Assembly: GCA_012932865.1 (NCBI GenBank)
Contig: SAXG01000012.1
Location: forward strand, 310,001-374,000
Source: Amylostereum areolatum
Taxonomy: Eukaryota; Basidiomycota; Agaricomycetes; Russulales; Stereaceae
Reading direction: 5' to 3'
Length of the DNA: 64,000 nucleotides
The notes beneath the pieces are model-generated. The model was given only the letters and a program-made list of their open reading frames with translations, did not search any database and was not told the DNA's origin. Positions 9,976 through 22,283 of this stretch are shown piece after piece (the first letter of the stretch is position 1; the number at the start of each line of letters is the position of its first letter). Both the position numbers and the translations under genes were made by a program.

Positions 9976-12643
9976 TCACTCCTCGACCACCTCTTCCACT
10001 TGCTCCAACACCTCTTCCACCCATACCTCGATTTCTTCTCGCTCCTCCTCCTCCTCCTCATCTCCTCCTTTCCCTTGCCCCTTCGCGCCCAGTTCCTCCG
10101 TAACTTCCTCTATACAACGCGTCCGCCACGCGTTCCACTCGTCCACCAACCTTCTTCGTAGCGCAATAAGCTCCGCACTCACACTGCTCTCTTCTGCCGC
10201 ATCTTCTTCGTCGAACGTCCGACTGTACTCCTTCAGGTTCTTGCGCACCAATTTCTTGTCTTCCTTCGTCAACAACGACGGCGGTCGAGGCCGCCACAAG
10301 AACTGCTTGAAACCGTCCTCAAGGTGTTTCTCAATCTCCTGCCCACGGAAATCCCAGATCGCGTATCCGTTCTCAACCTGTCTCACTCCCCATGAGAATA
10401 TTTCGTCACCCCGACCTATCAGAAAATTCACGTACCCGGTGCTGCCACGAGCTTGCGGCCGTAGCCAGATAGCGCCCGCTGGGATCCCATTCCACGTCCG
10501 TAACTCCGTAGTGGTCGCTCGTACCCAGCTGCTGAATCCCACTCCCCCACTCCTCCTTCTGTACTTCTCTCCTGCCAAGCTCGTCAGAGTTGTAGTCGAG
10601 GTCCCAAAAGTCCAATTCAGATTTTGACATGGACCCGACAGTCGCGAGAACGACATGACGCCCACGCGGAGACCAACGTATTGTGTTCGTCGTTCGCGAG
10701 AGCAACGTTCCTGTTTGAACAGCCAGCCTCCTTCAGCAAAATCGCCTCACGCCAATGCAGAAGCAGACTGCCTCACTCAGGAGTTTGAAGTCATTCTTCC
10801 CACGATCGAGCTGATAGAAACTGACGTCAGTCTTCACCGTGACACCCTGGCCCGGATTTCCGACGTTGGGGTCATTGCTGGACACAATGGCAAATCGTTC
10901 GCCTTTGGGTTCCCATGAGAAGTCGGTCACCGTGTCTATTTCGCAGGCGCATCAGCAGAGGCACACTCTCTTCGTCTGTTTGCTCGCTCGGCTCCGGCGT
11001 ACCTTTAAGTTCAACCACTTCTACTGGGAAGTCCTTCTCACGGACCCTAAAGATCTCCAAGTTGCAGAAGATCGACTTCTTGGTCTTGGTATGCCGGTCC
11101 ACTTTGACGCAGAGGAAGTCGCCCTGATTTTGCCAATACAGTTTGCACTACACCCAATCCACGTGAGATGAGCCATGCGTAACCGTGGGATCGTACGTAC
11201 CTCCGTGACATTGAACAAGTTCTTCTGTCGCAGGATGGTCCGGCTGGGGAAATTGATGAGGGTGACGCGCGCCGGTTGGTTGGCAACCTCGGGAGTCCAA
11301 TATGCGAGCATGTTCTCCCTGACCTTTTTCGAGCCCTTGCCTGCGGTAGTTGCCGTTTTCTCTGCGTCTTCCCGGTCCTTGTCGCCGATGGGGCACCAGT
11401 CAAAATCGACGACCCCCTCGATCTTCAGACTCTTTTTGCCCTGCAGGCCCATGCTAGGCAGCTCGTACACGCTAATCTGCTGTCCAGGCGTCACGCGAGC
11501 CACGAACTTGTCGTCGGGGCTCCACTTGAGAGCAGGCCATGCCATCTTGGCCTTTCCCTCCCCCTCAGGTGGAGCGATGAAAAACGTCCGGAGTAAAAGA
11601 CCTGATTTGATGTCCCAGACCGCGGTGTTATTCCCCTCATCTTCCACGGTGAAGTATTGCGGGCCGACGGGTGTCGACTCAGTTACGACGATGGGCTCGT
11701 TAGACCACGTGACAAAATATTGCTCGCAGGGGGAGAAGTCGATAAGCCGGACCATGGGATGGTAGAAACGAGCTTGATGTCCGAAAGAAGGGCCTCCCCA
11801 AAGACGGATACCTTGACGGTATAGAGTAGCAAGGAATGTGCCCATCGGAGACCAGGATACGTAGAGCTCTGTGCGCAGATTTACCTGCCAAAACATCAGC
11901 CTGGGAAAAGGGCCTGAATACCAATCACAGACGCACAGGATCATTGAATGCGATCTCGCATTGAGACGGTTTCCCGTGCCAATAGACAGTGACCTCATCG
12001 GCTCGGTATGTTATGTATTGATCGCGTGCTTGAGGGTCTGCGAGCCATGCTCGGAGATGCTCCTGAACAACTGAATCAACACTCCGAGGGTAGATCGGAA
12101 GAAATATGACGCACCTTCGAGGTGTATTCTTCGCGCTCGGGCTCAACGTAGGTTTCGTCCAGGTTGGCAAATTTTTCGATGTCCGTGAAGCGGTTGATGT
12201 GGAAGGTGTGCTTCGCGTCGAACGGGTGTCCGTTCATGGCGTTCATTGCGAACGTCGCATCATCAGCGGTGCGAAATTCGATGAAAATATACCTGTGCAT
12301 AAACTGAGGAATTGTAGAAGAACGATTGGGAATGCGACGCACCCATTGTTTTTGCCCGTAGCATCGTTCCACGGAACCGCTATGTCGTCCACCTTGATCG
12401 CCGCGCCCTTGCGGGTGAATTCCTTTGTGACCTTAGATAGCAGTCTGTCGAGCTTGCTCTTATCGATAACGGGAACGCCGTCCACGACGATGATGTTGTC
12501 GAAACCCTCTTGTAACCTCACTTGATACCTGATGCTGGGATTGTATCATGCTTTTTCATAAAATTGACAGGGACACACTTTTCCTCAATATCCGAGTAGT
12601 CGATGTCCTCGTCGTCATTGTGGATGCTGGTAGGAACAGCCAT
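9976..12643 (-). CDS. PRT1: Eukaryotic translation initiation factor 3 subunit b
   Basis: eIF3b is a core scaffold of the eIF3 complex and helps recruit mRNA and initiator tRNA to the 40S subunit in the cytosol. The start ATG at 12643 gives [20 protein letters not shown], a typical acidic leader. An RRM follows ([20 protein letters not shown] ... [10 protein letters not shown]), then the WD40-like beta-propeller ([65 protein letters not shown]) and the conserved WRPRPPSLL segment before a Glu-rich C-terminal helix. About eight introns of 50-65 nt separate the exons. The one near 10390-10445 explains an apparent frame change before [10 protein letters not shown]. The whole gene reads cleanly, useful as a control for the frameshifts seen elsewhere. 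Confidence 0.95.
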
Positions 12644-13492
12644 GGCAGAGCGACGCCGTGTTTTTATGTGAGGGAGGGAGGGAGGAAAGAATCTGTGTCG
12701 GAGTTGGAAAAAGTTTGCGATGTGACTATCCGCTGCCGCGGCCACTGCTTCTCCCACAGTGACATACCTGGTTATAAGTAGGTCAGTGGTTTCATTGAAC
12801 ATCCTCGACAAGTTCCGCATCTAATCTACGCTTTAATGCCCCTGTAGGTATCAACGGCACTCCAATAGATAGCAGAAGGCCTGATTTCACGGCGCACGTT
12901 CGTTGTTAGCGCTCAGACGTTAATGCATAATGGCTGGCCGTTAGACATCTCCCTCTTACATTTTACTCCCGTGTCTGGCGAACCTCTTCCCCAGTCAAGG
13001 TCCTCATCGTACAAAATGTGCAGTGTTTCACATACTGTCATCGCAGCAATGCGCATCCACAATATACTTATTCGCATCTTCAACTCACGCCTACGAGGAC
13101 GCTTGTCGAGGAGGTGGGCATACTTGTTGCCGCAAACAGGTCACAAAGCTCAAGATGTAATCATGTATGTCGTGCGTTTCAACCACATCTACTTACGTGC
13201 CCGGCCAATGTTCTCGTCGGATACATTCGCATTCTGGTTTACCTGGCGCATACTGGTTTACCTGGTGCTCGGTATCGATAGACCGGCACAATCAGACCGA
13301 GTGAGGTCTCCTAGGCTTCCCTGCCCTGCGTCGTCCCGCCGTTGGCCCACGTGCGTCTGTTGGATCCAGGATAAGTGGTCAATGCGCTCGCTTAGGTATT
13401 TCTGTTCCTGGACCGCTCTCATCTTATAAGAAGCGCAATCCCTCGTCGAATCCCTCGCTTCCTCCCCTCCCCCGATCCGACCCTCGCTAGCC
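12644..13492. promoter_or_regulatory. Divergent intergenic region between eIF3b and the GIT1-like permease
   Basis: The two flanking genes start at 12643 (-) and 13493 (+), so this 850 bp must hold both promoters and 5' UTRs. Only short open frames occur, with no recognisable product. A 13-base unit, CTGGTTTACCTGG, is repeated at 13234-13246 and 13253-13265. No individual control element can be assigned. Confidence 0.5.
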
Positions 13493-15832
13493 ATGGACAA
13501 GAAGTCACGCGACGATGTGGAAGATGCTATCCCGGAAGTTCCAATGGCTCCGCTCCCTATCGGCGCTCAGAGGAGATCTAAGCTAGAGAAGATAAGCGCG
13601 TACTTCACGATTGCTGCTGCGGCTTTCGGTCTCATCAGCGATGGATGCGAGTACAAAATCCTTTTTTTCACTCGCAAACGTTCGTCTTATCCCAGACGTC
13701 AGATCAAAATAACTTGATGACCATGTCCAATGTATGTTTTCAATGGTCGCATACATTACTTCTGACCCATCTCGGCGTCAGGTGGTGTTCAAGACTTTGT
13801 ATCCTAAGAGCTACACTTCGGATGTGTCCACGAGGGTATCTAACGCTCTTCTTGTTGGTCTGTTCACATCTTACCTATACCTGCATGCATGTGCATCTCT
13901 CTCCTGACGTGCGTGACTTCCAGGTGCTATCATCGGTCAGATCATCGTGGGGCTCATTTGCGACCGCCTTGGAAGAAAGGTAGCGCTTGTGGCCACTACT
14001 CTACTCATCGTATTGGGTGCAACGCTTGGTACTGCCGCTCATGGCGCTCACGGAAGCATACAAGGCCTGTTCTGGTTTCTTACCATTGCCCGAGGCATCA
14101 CAGGAGTCGTCAGTCAAAGTTGTCATCTTCTGTCGGAACTCGTCACTTACATGATATTCAGGGCGTAGGTGGAGAATATCCAGCTTCGTCAACTAGCGCA
14201 AGTGAAGCTGCGAACGAACACATGTTCGATCAACGTGGACCAGGCATGCAGATTTCCCGCCGAAGAGACACAGACAAATATCTTACTTCTTTGTAGTCTT
14301 CATCATGGTCACCAATTTTGTGTTGAGCGTGGGTCTAATGCCCTGTCCCTTGTTTTAGCTTCTTCTAAATATTCATTAGTTCGGCGGTCCACTGGCTGTG
14401 TCCGTTTTCCTCATCGTCCTATCCGCAGCCGGGGAAGACAACCTTTCTACCGTCTGGCGCGTCTGTTTTGGCATTGGCATCGCTCTCCCGTTGTCTGTCT
14501 TGGTCTTCCGACTTAGGATGATGAGTTCGAAGCTTTATCGGAAGGGTGCTATTCAGCGTGAGTCAACGAGTCACCTCATCGAAGCTTTCGCCTGACGTCT
14601 TTGTAGAGAATGTCCCGTACTATTTGACTTTAAAGTATTACTGGAAGCCTCTCATCGGGACTTGCGGTGCCTGGTATGTCGCAAAGTATGTTCAAATATT
14701 TCTCTGCGCTTATCCAGAAAACAGGTTCTTGTATGATTTCGTCAGGGTTTCGTTTCTGGTAGGATCATAGTATGTGCACTTATGCGTTCGGTTGGACAGG
14801 TCACCTTTCCGAACGGTGTTTTCTCTGGCACAATCATCTCGAGTGTCATTCACGACAGTGATATAAAGAAAACGGCCGAATGGCAACTCCTCCTCTCTTC
14901 GTTGAGTCTCCCAGGTGTTTTCGTAGGAGCCGCTCTCTGCAATCCTGTTGGGCGCCGTAACACTGTGAGTTTCTCGATTCCCGTCTTCTTCCAATCTCAA
15001 CTTTTTTCAGATGATCATAGGTTTTAGTGGCTATCTAGTATTTGGTATGGTTTTAGAGAGGCCTCGCAAACTTCACATGTCCCTCACTGATACCACGTAG
15101 GGCTGATCATTGGTTGCGCCTACGATCAAATCGTCAAGATCATACCACTCTTTGTGATCTTGTAACTCACCTTATCTTCGTGGCGTTTTATATCGTCTAA
15201 CGCATAACAGCTACGGTCTGATGCAGTCGTTTGGAAATCTGGTTCGTGGGATGCTTGTTGCTACCGCATCCTCATCAATCACATCTATGCTTTGTCTAGG
15301 GTCCTGGCGATATGTTAGGGCTAATTAGTGCAGAGTAAGTGATTGGTAACGACTTAACAAGGCATGCTGCTCATGTATCTATAGGTCCTATGCAACCCCC
15401 GTCAGGTGTGACCGCCAGTCTCACTACCTGTCTCTGTACTTACAAGACATGTAGAGGGACCTGCTATGGTATATCTGCTGCAATAGGCAAGACGGGGGCA
15501 GCGATTGGGACACAAGCCTTCACACCCATTCAACAGCACCTAGGCAAGAAGTAGGACCGATTTTCCCTTTGCAACGCATCCCTTTTACTCAACTGACGAA
15601 CGTGATTAGGTGGACATTCATCGTCGCTGCGATTTGCGGCGTGACTGGCATTCTGGTGACTTATTTTTTCGTGCCTGATATGACTGGTGTCGACTTCGCA
15701 GAGGAAGATGCGAAGTTCATGAGCTATCTGACCGCAAACGGGTGGCAAGGGCAGGTTGGAGAGAACGATGACAAGGAGCTCTTCGCTGACGAAATCTTGA
15801 CGAATGACGGAAAAGATTCCGTTGGGAAATAG
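13493..15832 (+). CDS. GIT1: GIT1-like glycerophosphoinositol/phosphate permease (MFS)
   Basis: A plasma-membrane major-facilitator proton symporter. Yeast GIT1 imports glycerophosphoinositol as a phosphate and inositol source. The spliced product aligns with GIT1 along its length as I recall that family: LISDGYQNNLMTMSN (TM1), VGLICDRLGRK (TM2-3 loop, signature DRLGRK), GVGGEYPASSTSASEAANE (TM4-5), FLYDFVTFPNGVFSGTIISS, FSGYLVFGLIIGCAYDQ and GPGDMLGLISAE. The C-terminal tail is acidic and short. About 13 small introns are needed, and two of them apparently have GC donors (13647-13702 and 14244-14296). No frameshift is needed. Substrate choice among GPI, glycerophosphocholine and phosphate cannot be fixed from sequence. 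Confidence 0.9.
13647..13702 (+). other. GC-AG intron in the GIT1-like gene
   Basis: The conserved protein here is ISDGYQNNL. Joining T at 13646 to AT at 13703 gives the Tyr codon and restores exactly this motif, so the 56 nt intron starts GCGAGT and ends GTCAG. The nearest GT donor (GTACAA, six bases downstream) gives a frame with an early stop. GC donors are a known minor class. Confidence 0.75.
14244..14296 (+). other. Second GC-AG intron in the GIT1-like gene
   Basis: The family has RGP joined directly to hydrophobic (V/I)FIxVTN. Ending the exon at G14243 and restarting at T14297 gives RGPVFIMVTN; the 53 nt between start GCATGC and end TTTGTAG. A GT donor upstream would delete the conserved Gly-Pro. 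Confidence 0.65.
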
Positions 15833-16042
15833 CTATAATCACGACATGTAATGTTTGCGATAAATATCATCCACGGTGGTGAGGTTAGCCGGATATGCAA
15901 TCCGTACACAGCTTATTCCCATTAGGCGTCCATGTCGTTGTCACTTTCAAGTTTTGAGTCACCGCGACGCGTCGCGAGTTGCCACGTGACCGTCGTGACG
16001 GCCACCTCTGGGCAGTCGCGGTTTGCAAGCTTTCTTCGTTAC

Positions 16043-18720
16043 ATGTCCCTCCTTCGGGCTACACGATGCGTCCCTTTTCTCCAACGTATTGCCATACACC
16101 GCGCTTTCGTCTCGACTGCTTCTTCGCCAGCCTTCCCTCACGAGTCTGCCATTGATTCCAGCACCAGTTCAGGAGGACATGTCACGGACGCCAATGTACC
16201 CTCTACACATGAAGCCCGCACTCCGAACCCCTCGCGAAGGAAACGTACATCTACCCCCAAGTCAAGGGATGAGGATATAGGACCTTCCGTATCAACGAGC
16301 AAGTCGGAGCTTTACATCCAATCCTTAAGCCTCGGAGGTCTAGAACCCCAGTTGGCAGACCTGGAGCGTCTCAAGCCGCGAGAGGTTGCTTCCACCAAGT
16401 CGCCCACCTACGCGGATAAATATCATGCGCTTGCTGATATGCTATGCCGAGCATTCAGTAGCAGCCAGCTTCGTGGATTTTATCAGGAGTACGGGCTTAA
16501 ACCGAAGAAGGTGTCATACCACAAGATGCGGAAAATGGAATTCGCGGAGGGTATTATGGGGCAGGTTTGGGAGTGGCCGTCGCCGAGGGAGATGGAACGA
16601 AGGAAAAAGGAGAACACGGAGGTTGTTGCCAAGTGTAAGTCTCTCAAGTGGTTTTGGTCTTCTGCATCTCACATTCTACAACAACCAGCATTCCTCATAG
16701 AACCGAGCCACCTTTTCGTCATCATGGGAAGAGGTTGGTGATTTGCCATGTTTTGTAACGTCCTCCTCACTATGCGATTCAGATGGCATGGACCTTCTGG
16801 CCCTCTCTAAGTCTCATAATGTTCACGCGTCAGTCACTCGTGGACCCTTGGCTCTTCGGGTCGAAGGGGTCAGCGAATCGATCATACGAGTGGAGGAGTA
16901 CATTGAGAATATCAGAAAGGTACGTCTGTGCGTTTAAGGAGTTTCAGCTTGCCATGAACATGGGGCTCATATCATCATAGAACATCGTTCAAGAGGTGTT
17001 TGAGCTGCCATCCAAGGCACCCATACCCCCCAACTTGGTTCAAAGGATATCTCGCATGGCCGGCGCTTTCATAGAAAATGTCAGTTCTGAAGGCACCGTG
17101 AGTTGTATCTCTTGCTATATTAGGCAGACTACCAAGTCAGACACCTATAGGTACGAATATGTGCCAGGGATGTCGCAGACATGCAACGCGCTCAACGACT
17201 GACCATGCGCGTGGCAGCCACAGTGAGTGGACTTCCTCGCGTTTCGAAGGCCCTTCATGACCCGGGAACTGCAGACTTCCCCACCCAGGCTATTTGCTCA
17301 TCGCTCACCCGAATCCGACTCGAGCGTCGGCTTGCCGACAGCAGACCCTATCTCATATGCCTTTTACCCTTTCCTCTCCCCTCGCCCCTTGCCATGGACT
17401 ATGAGTCCCGGCGTGTCCCGTTGGCGTCGCGTAGGAGACTGGCTGGGACTCGATCGGCGGGAAGGTAGGAAGCATGGTTTGCATGCGACAGAAGGAGCGA
17501 TATCTGCGATTTCAGGGTACTGTGATTCTTTGTATACACACGAGTCCTTAACAAACCGATCGTCAGAGAGGACACCTGGCTCCGTACACGTGCGACCGAG
17601 TATTTTCCCGGTATACCCCAGGACGGCGGCTACCAGAGACGTACTATCACTGCCACGTGCGTGCTCCCACCTCTTCATAAATGTCGTCTAAATCACTTTC
17701 AGACCTGGACATTTGGTCTTTCCTTTCGTAGAACCCGGGAGTAACGGTAAGTTTACCGACCTCGTTCAAAGGTACAGCTCATTACCACAAGGTTCTGAGG
17801 TACTTAAGCCGGCGTTACACAACTCCAACTTTCTTACCAAGGTATGTGAAGTGTCGGTTCTCGGAACCTCGACTCAAGTTCTTTAGCCTTCCTCCCGAGA
17901 TCCTCGAAGCTCGACCTGCCCCTCCTGAATTGATTCACCGTTTGGTTTATCGCGCACTTTTACCGCCGGAACACGCGAAAACGAGGGATAATTCACTATA
18001 TGCAAGGGCGTCCAAGTTCATACGGTTTGATGTTGGAGTCTTTCAAGATGAACCTGGGCTGTCGCCCGTCGGCTCAGACATAGAAGACCTGAATCCTCAT
18101 TACTCTATGCAATGTATTCATGGGTGGTCAATGGATGTAGACGTTCTTATGCCCGATAGGTGTGTGCAACGATCCTGGTGTCTGTCGTATAGCTAATCTG
18201 TCCATTAGACACATGGATCTCCGCCTGACAACGACAGACTCCGGTTTCTTGAAGTATATGTGGCAACCGTCAGAGCTGCGACAATATTATCACGATCTCC
18301 AGAGATTGTGCGTGTCTATCTTGTTTTGTCTGTGGTCATACTAAACGCAAGCTGCAGTATGATATCTGAAGAGGCCGATGCGGAGCAACCGCGCCCTCCC
18401 GTACAGCTGCACACACAAGGGCGCACCTACCTTCTCATCGAAAGCGCGAGTGTCCAACGAAGTCATGACACTCTTCCGCTACCAGATCTTGAGGTTGTAA
18501 CGGAAAGGGTACTCGACCTCGAGAGCAGTCAAAAATATGCGACGACCCAGGTATGATCACTAGATCCGTCGTGAACATGCTTAGTGATATTTGACTAACA
18601 GATTCGGTGCGAGGACTACTCGTCCAAAACAGGATGGATGAAGTTCTACGAGCAGTGCGATCGACTTACTGGCGAAAGTTATGCTTCGCAACGGCAACCC
18701 TCTAATCTATACGGGCTTTG
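16043..18720 (+). CDS. SLS1-like mitochondrial inner-membrane expression regulator
   Basis: Yeast Sls1 couples mitochondrial transcription to translation at the inner membrane; this gene appears to belong to that family. An in-frame ATG exists at 15932, but ATG 16043 begins MSLLRATRCVPFLQRIAIHR, a basic amphipathic leader suited to mitochondrial import, so I prefer it. The N-terminal half has the conserved SELYIQSLSLGGLEPQLADL and a helix around ADKYHALADMLCRAFSSSQL. A KH-like segment follows (DLLALSKSHNVHASV), then an Sls1-like C-terminal module containing ISYAFYPFLSPRPLPWTMSP. At least ten small introns are needed, all with GT-AG ends, and the frame stays open. The family assignment is from overall resemblance, not a diagnostic motif. 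A function in RNA handling is inferred. Confidence 0.65.
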
Positions 18721-18803
18721 ATGTACTCAAGGATTGCATCCCATATCACATAAAAACACTCCATATACACATAGTACGCAATGAAAGGAAGAAAAAGGTC
18801 GGA

Positions 18804-21800
18804 TCACGTCCGTTTGCGTTTCTTGTTCTCCTTCTCTTTCCGTTTCTTTGCTCGTACCTGTCCGCCGTCCACCGATGATACATCAACAACCATGCCTGAA
18901 TACAGAAATACAATGAAGACGCACCTCTTTTTTCATCCGCGAGTCCACCATGGTGTAGCGACCTTTGACGCCCTTTGGCCTTCCCTTGAGACCCTTGTGA
19001 GCACCCTTCGCCACTACGACCTTAATATCTTTCTTCTTCGTGCCCTTGGAGAGCCCTTTGCGCATGACTTTCTCGACCTGTCGTGCCTTCTCGCGTTCTG
19101 ACATCTCCTCCGTCTGTGTGACGCCCTCTGCCTTTTTCATTGCCTTGTCGAGGCGTTGGGCGGCTTTGAACTTTTTCCGTGCCTTCGCTTCTGCGACCTT
19201 TTTGATGGGTCGGGCGTCGAGAGCGCGTTGTTTGGCACGAAGAGCGACGACCGCCTCCTTAGTGATGGGGATATTGGCCATGTAATGCTTTGACTCGTCG
19301 TCGAGGAACCATGATGGAAGATCGTCCTTGGAGTTGAGAGCATATCGGCTGAAGCCATCGTTGATCAACTCCGTCTTCGTTTTTTGACGATTGACCAGCT
19401 GCTGTGCGATCGAGACAGCCTCGGCGGTGAGCAAACCGTGTTCTGAGATATTGATCAGCTTATAACAAGTCATGCTATTCAAGGAAAGGGACATACTTTG
19501 GATGTGTTTTTGCTTGGCTTCGTCCTCGTCTTCATCCTCGACATCCCACATGGTTACATCGTCGGGTTCTTGGGGAACGACCTCAAAATCGTCATCACTG
19601 GGAGAGCCCTAAATGCAAAGTGTTAGGACTGAATCGTATCACAATCTACGAATAGATACTCACCGACTCGTCCTCTTCGCTCAACATGTCCTCGTCCTCT
19701 TCGTTATCCTCTGTGTTTGATGGTTGTTCGTCGCTTTCATTGTCCTCAATATCCTCTAACCCGCCTGGACCACCAAAGACGTCCTGGCTAAACCAGATAT
19801 CAGCTGCCTTACTCCCCGCTGATCGTGGTTCCTCCAGCTTTGTAACAAGACGCGTCTTTTTTGGAAGTGTTTCCCGTGGCCGCCGACGTTTTTGTCCTAT
19901 CACCGGCTTTTCATCCTGATTCTCGTCTTCATCACTGCTCTCATCTGACGACGATCCATCGTTTCGGCCTTTCGCGGTTTGAACGTGGTCCCAGCCTCCC
20001 TCTTCGCTGGCATACTCATCTTCATCGTGCTCTTCGCTGTCTTTGATCCCATGCCACTCCTCGCGCTCCTTGTTCTTCCGCCGTGCTTCCTTGACCTTGA
20101 ACTTTGCATCTCGTTCTGATAGCCTCTCCCGATAGGCGTTGTAGAGACCATCTAGATCGCCCTCCAAGAGTTTTGTTTTTTGCTCCCGCTCGTCGTCCGT
20201 ATCTAGCACCTCTCCGTCGCTTTCCATGCCATCATTCGACGACTCATCCCCGCTGCTCCCGTCTTCGCCATCCGCGAACCGTACTATACCGCCTCGCTTC
20301 TCGAGGCCGTTTTCTGTGTCCCCGAGATCAAAGACATCTTCTCCACCAAGACCAAGCCCGGGGTCAGATTGCTCGAGGCCAATGTCCAAGGGGGCGGTCA
20401 TCTGAAGTTGCATGCGCTGAATGGTTCGTTGCTTAACTTCATTTGCTTTTCGACGCTCTCTCTTGGTCCGAGAAGCTGCTTCTGCATTCAACCGTTCCAA
20501 CTATGTCACGCATTAGAGATGGAAGAACCACGACGGTAGTACTCGATACGCACCTCAACTTGGATCTGCTCGTCCTCATCGACGACTTCCGTGACCTCTG
20601 CCGTCTCGGTCGGACCCTCGTCCTCGTCGGCCTTCCCTTCCAAGCCAATCTACGACGTCGAATAGGTCAGACATAAACAGGGAGATGTTTGGATGGGCAT
20701 ACTTCCTCCCGGAGTGCCAACCTCCATTTGAGTAAGGCCTTGAAGTCACCTTTACCGAGGACCTTCAGATCATCCAGATTGGCCTTGACGTCATGAGTTG
20801 TAAGATTCATGGCTGCCCACCTAACATCAATGAGATATAAGCAAAGGAGAGTGCATGGAACAGCGCTTACCCCTTCTCTTCGTCGGACTCGAACGTCATT
20901 TTGTTAACACTCCCGAGAACAGAGATAGGGTCGGATGAGCGAACGAAGTCCGAGACTGGAACCTTCTTGAAAAGGATATAGTCGCCATCTTGGTACCCGT
21001 CACGCTTGCGACGTTTCTTCTCGGGTTGGAAGACGTTTGCTTGTAGGTTGCCAGCGGACGTCCCCTTGTCTCCTGAAGCCACGGAAGCGGCAAGGTCTTT
21101 GAATACGTGTGTGGGGTCGAGGAATTTGGGGTCGACGTGCTTGGGTGCATGAAAATCGCGACAAACGACGAAGATCTCGGCGGATACATTTCTGAATGAG
21201 ACATAAGACAGATACTTGCATGGACGGAAACGATCAACGCACCGTGATGAGGGAGGCTTTGTAGCTTCGACTTTCCCGAACAGTTGGTTGAATACCCAGA
21301 TGAGGTTATTGTAGTCGACGCTCCGGAAGACCTTGGTGACAAACGTCCCTCCCTTGGCAAGGAATTCGACGGCGAGCTTCAAACTCATAAGGACAAGTTC
21401 GGATTGGCTATACGCATCTTGCACCCAAGCAGTACCGACATTTGGAGCACCGTCGTGCAGGACAACATCAGCCTTCCAGTCCTTGAGCTCTGCGCGGAGT
21501 TGGTTTCTACAGTGGGCAGTAGTGATATCGGACACGAATGTGGAGACGCGGGGGATGGGCTTGATTGCGTCAAGGTCAACACCTGGGATGAAAATCGTTG
21601 GCAAATCGATCCTGAAGGAGGGAAGGAAGGACATACCGACAATGACGCTGTTGACGGGCATATACTTGCTGGCCACCTGGAGCCAACCACCAGGGGCTGC
21701 ACAGAGGTCAATGCAGCATCGCGCAGGCTCGAGGAAAGAGTATTTTTTGTTAAGCTGGATGAGCTTAAAAGCGGAACGTGCGCGATATCCCTGCTCCCTG

Positions 21801-21921
21801 AAGAGAAAAAAATAGGGGGTAGATATAGGAGATAGAAACGACGCAAAGAAAGCACGCACTTTGCGAGTTTGTAGTACTTGTCGAGACGACCCTTGCCTGT
21901 TTTCTTTTGAGCTTTACCCAT
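18804..21921 (-). CDS. SPB1: AdoMet-dependent rRNA 2'-O-methyltransferase SPB1
   Basis: SPB1 methylates 25S rRNA (the A-loop region) in the nucleolus and is needed for 60S assembly. The start at 21921 gives [20 protein letters not shown], the standard SPB1 leader. The FtsJ domain shows the Lys-Asp-Lys-Glu catalytic tetrad: K in [11 protein letters not shown] in [12 protein letters not shown] in TFVTKVFRS and E in [10 protein letters not shown]. The SAM-binding loop is [10 protein letters not shown]. After the middle domain comes a long acidic stretch, a Spb1 C-terminal domain ([20 protein letters not shown] ... [20 protein letters not shown]) and a Lys/Arg-rich tail [14 protein letters not shown]. 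Several small introns; no frameshift. It is divergent from the C2H2-like gene across about 360 bp. Confidence 0.95.
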
Positions 21922-22283
21922 CGTTGGCCAGAGCTGAAGAGATCGTGCGGGGTTTTCGTGACTTGCGACGGTGCGCGGCGCCGCAGTGGCTGTGTTGCCG
22001 GGGACACGATCACGTGAACTACGCGCCGTTATGCGTGGGAACTGATCACCAAGAAGGGACCGGATGATCCAAAGGCAGGCGCTTGTCGTCTTTCTCTCTT
22101 GTCCCGCCATCATCGATTCTCTCATCCCGCCCTCATCCCCCCGCCGTCCCCTCCAGCGTCCCCCCTTCTCCTTCTCCGCCGCTCTCGATTCTGCGCATAT
22201 AGTGTGCTCCCCATCCCGCGTCCTTGGTTTTGGCATCCTCTCCATTGTCTTTTGCCAGCGTTTTTGATATTCCCCCCGTTGTC
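21922..22283. promoter_or_regulatory. Bidirectional promoter region SPB1 / C2H2-like gene
   Basis: Start codons at 21921 (-) and 22284 (+) leave 362 bp for two promoters. The left side contains a CACGTG-like core (CACGTG within GATCACGTGAAC near 22010). The right side is a C/T-rich tract, common just upstream of transcription starts in basidiomycetes. Confidence 0.5.

Noticed and set aside
10390..10450. Apparent frameshift in eIF3b before GYAIWDF
   Set aside because: A 60 nt intron starting GTACGT and ending GAGACAG joins SSWQHR to VENGYAIW without any correction.
9731..10627. 298-codon plus-strand open frame
   Set aside because: It runs antisense to the conserved C-terminus of eIF3b and is Ser/Pro-rich low complexity, a codon-bias shadow.
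22224..22283. Upstream extension of the C2H2-like gene beginning MVLASSPLSF
   Set aside because: It starts at TTG, not ATG. The first ATG in frame is 22284 and follows a typical pyrimidine-rich leader.
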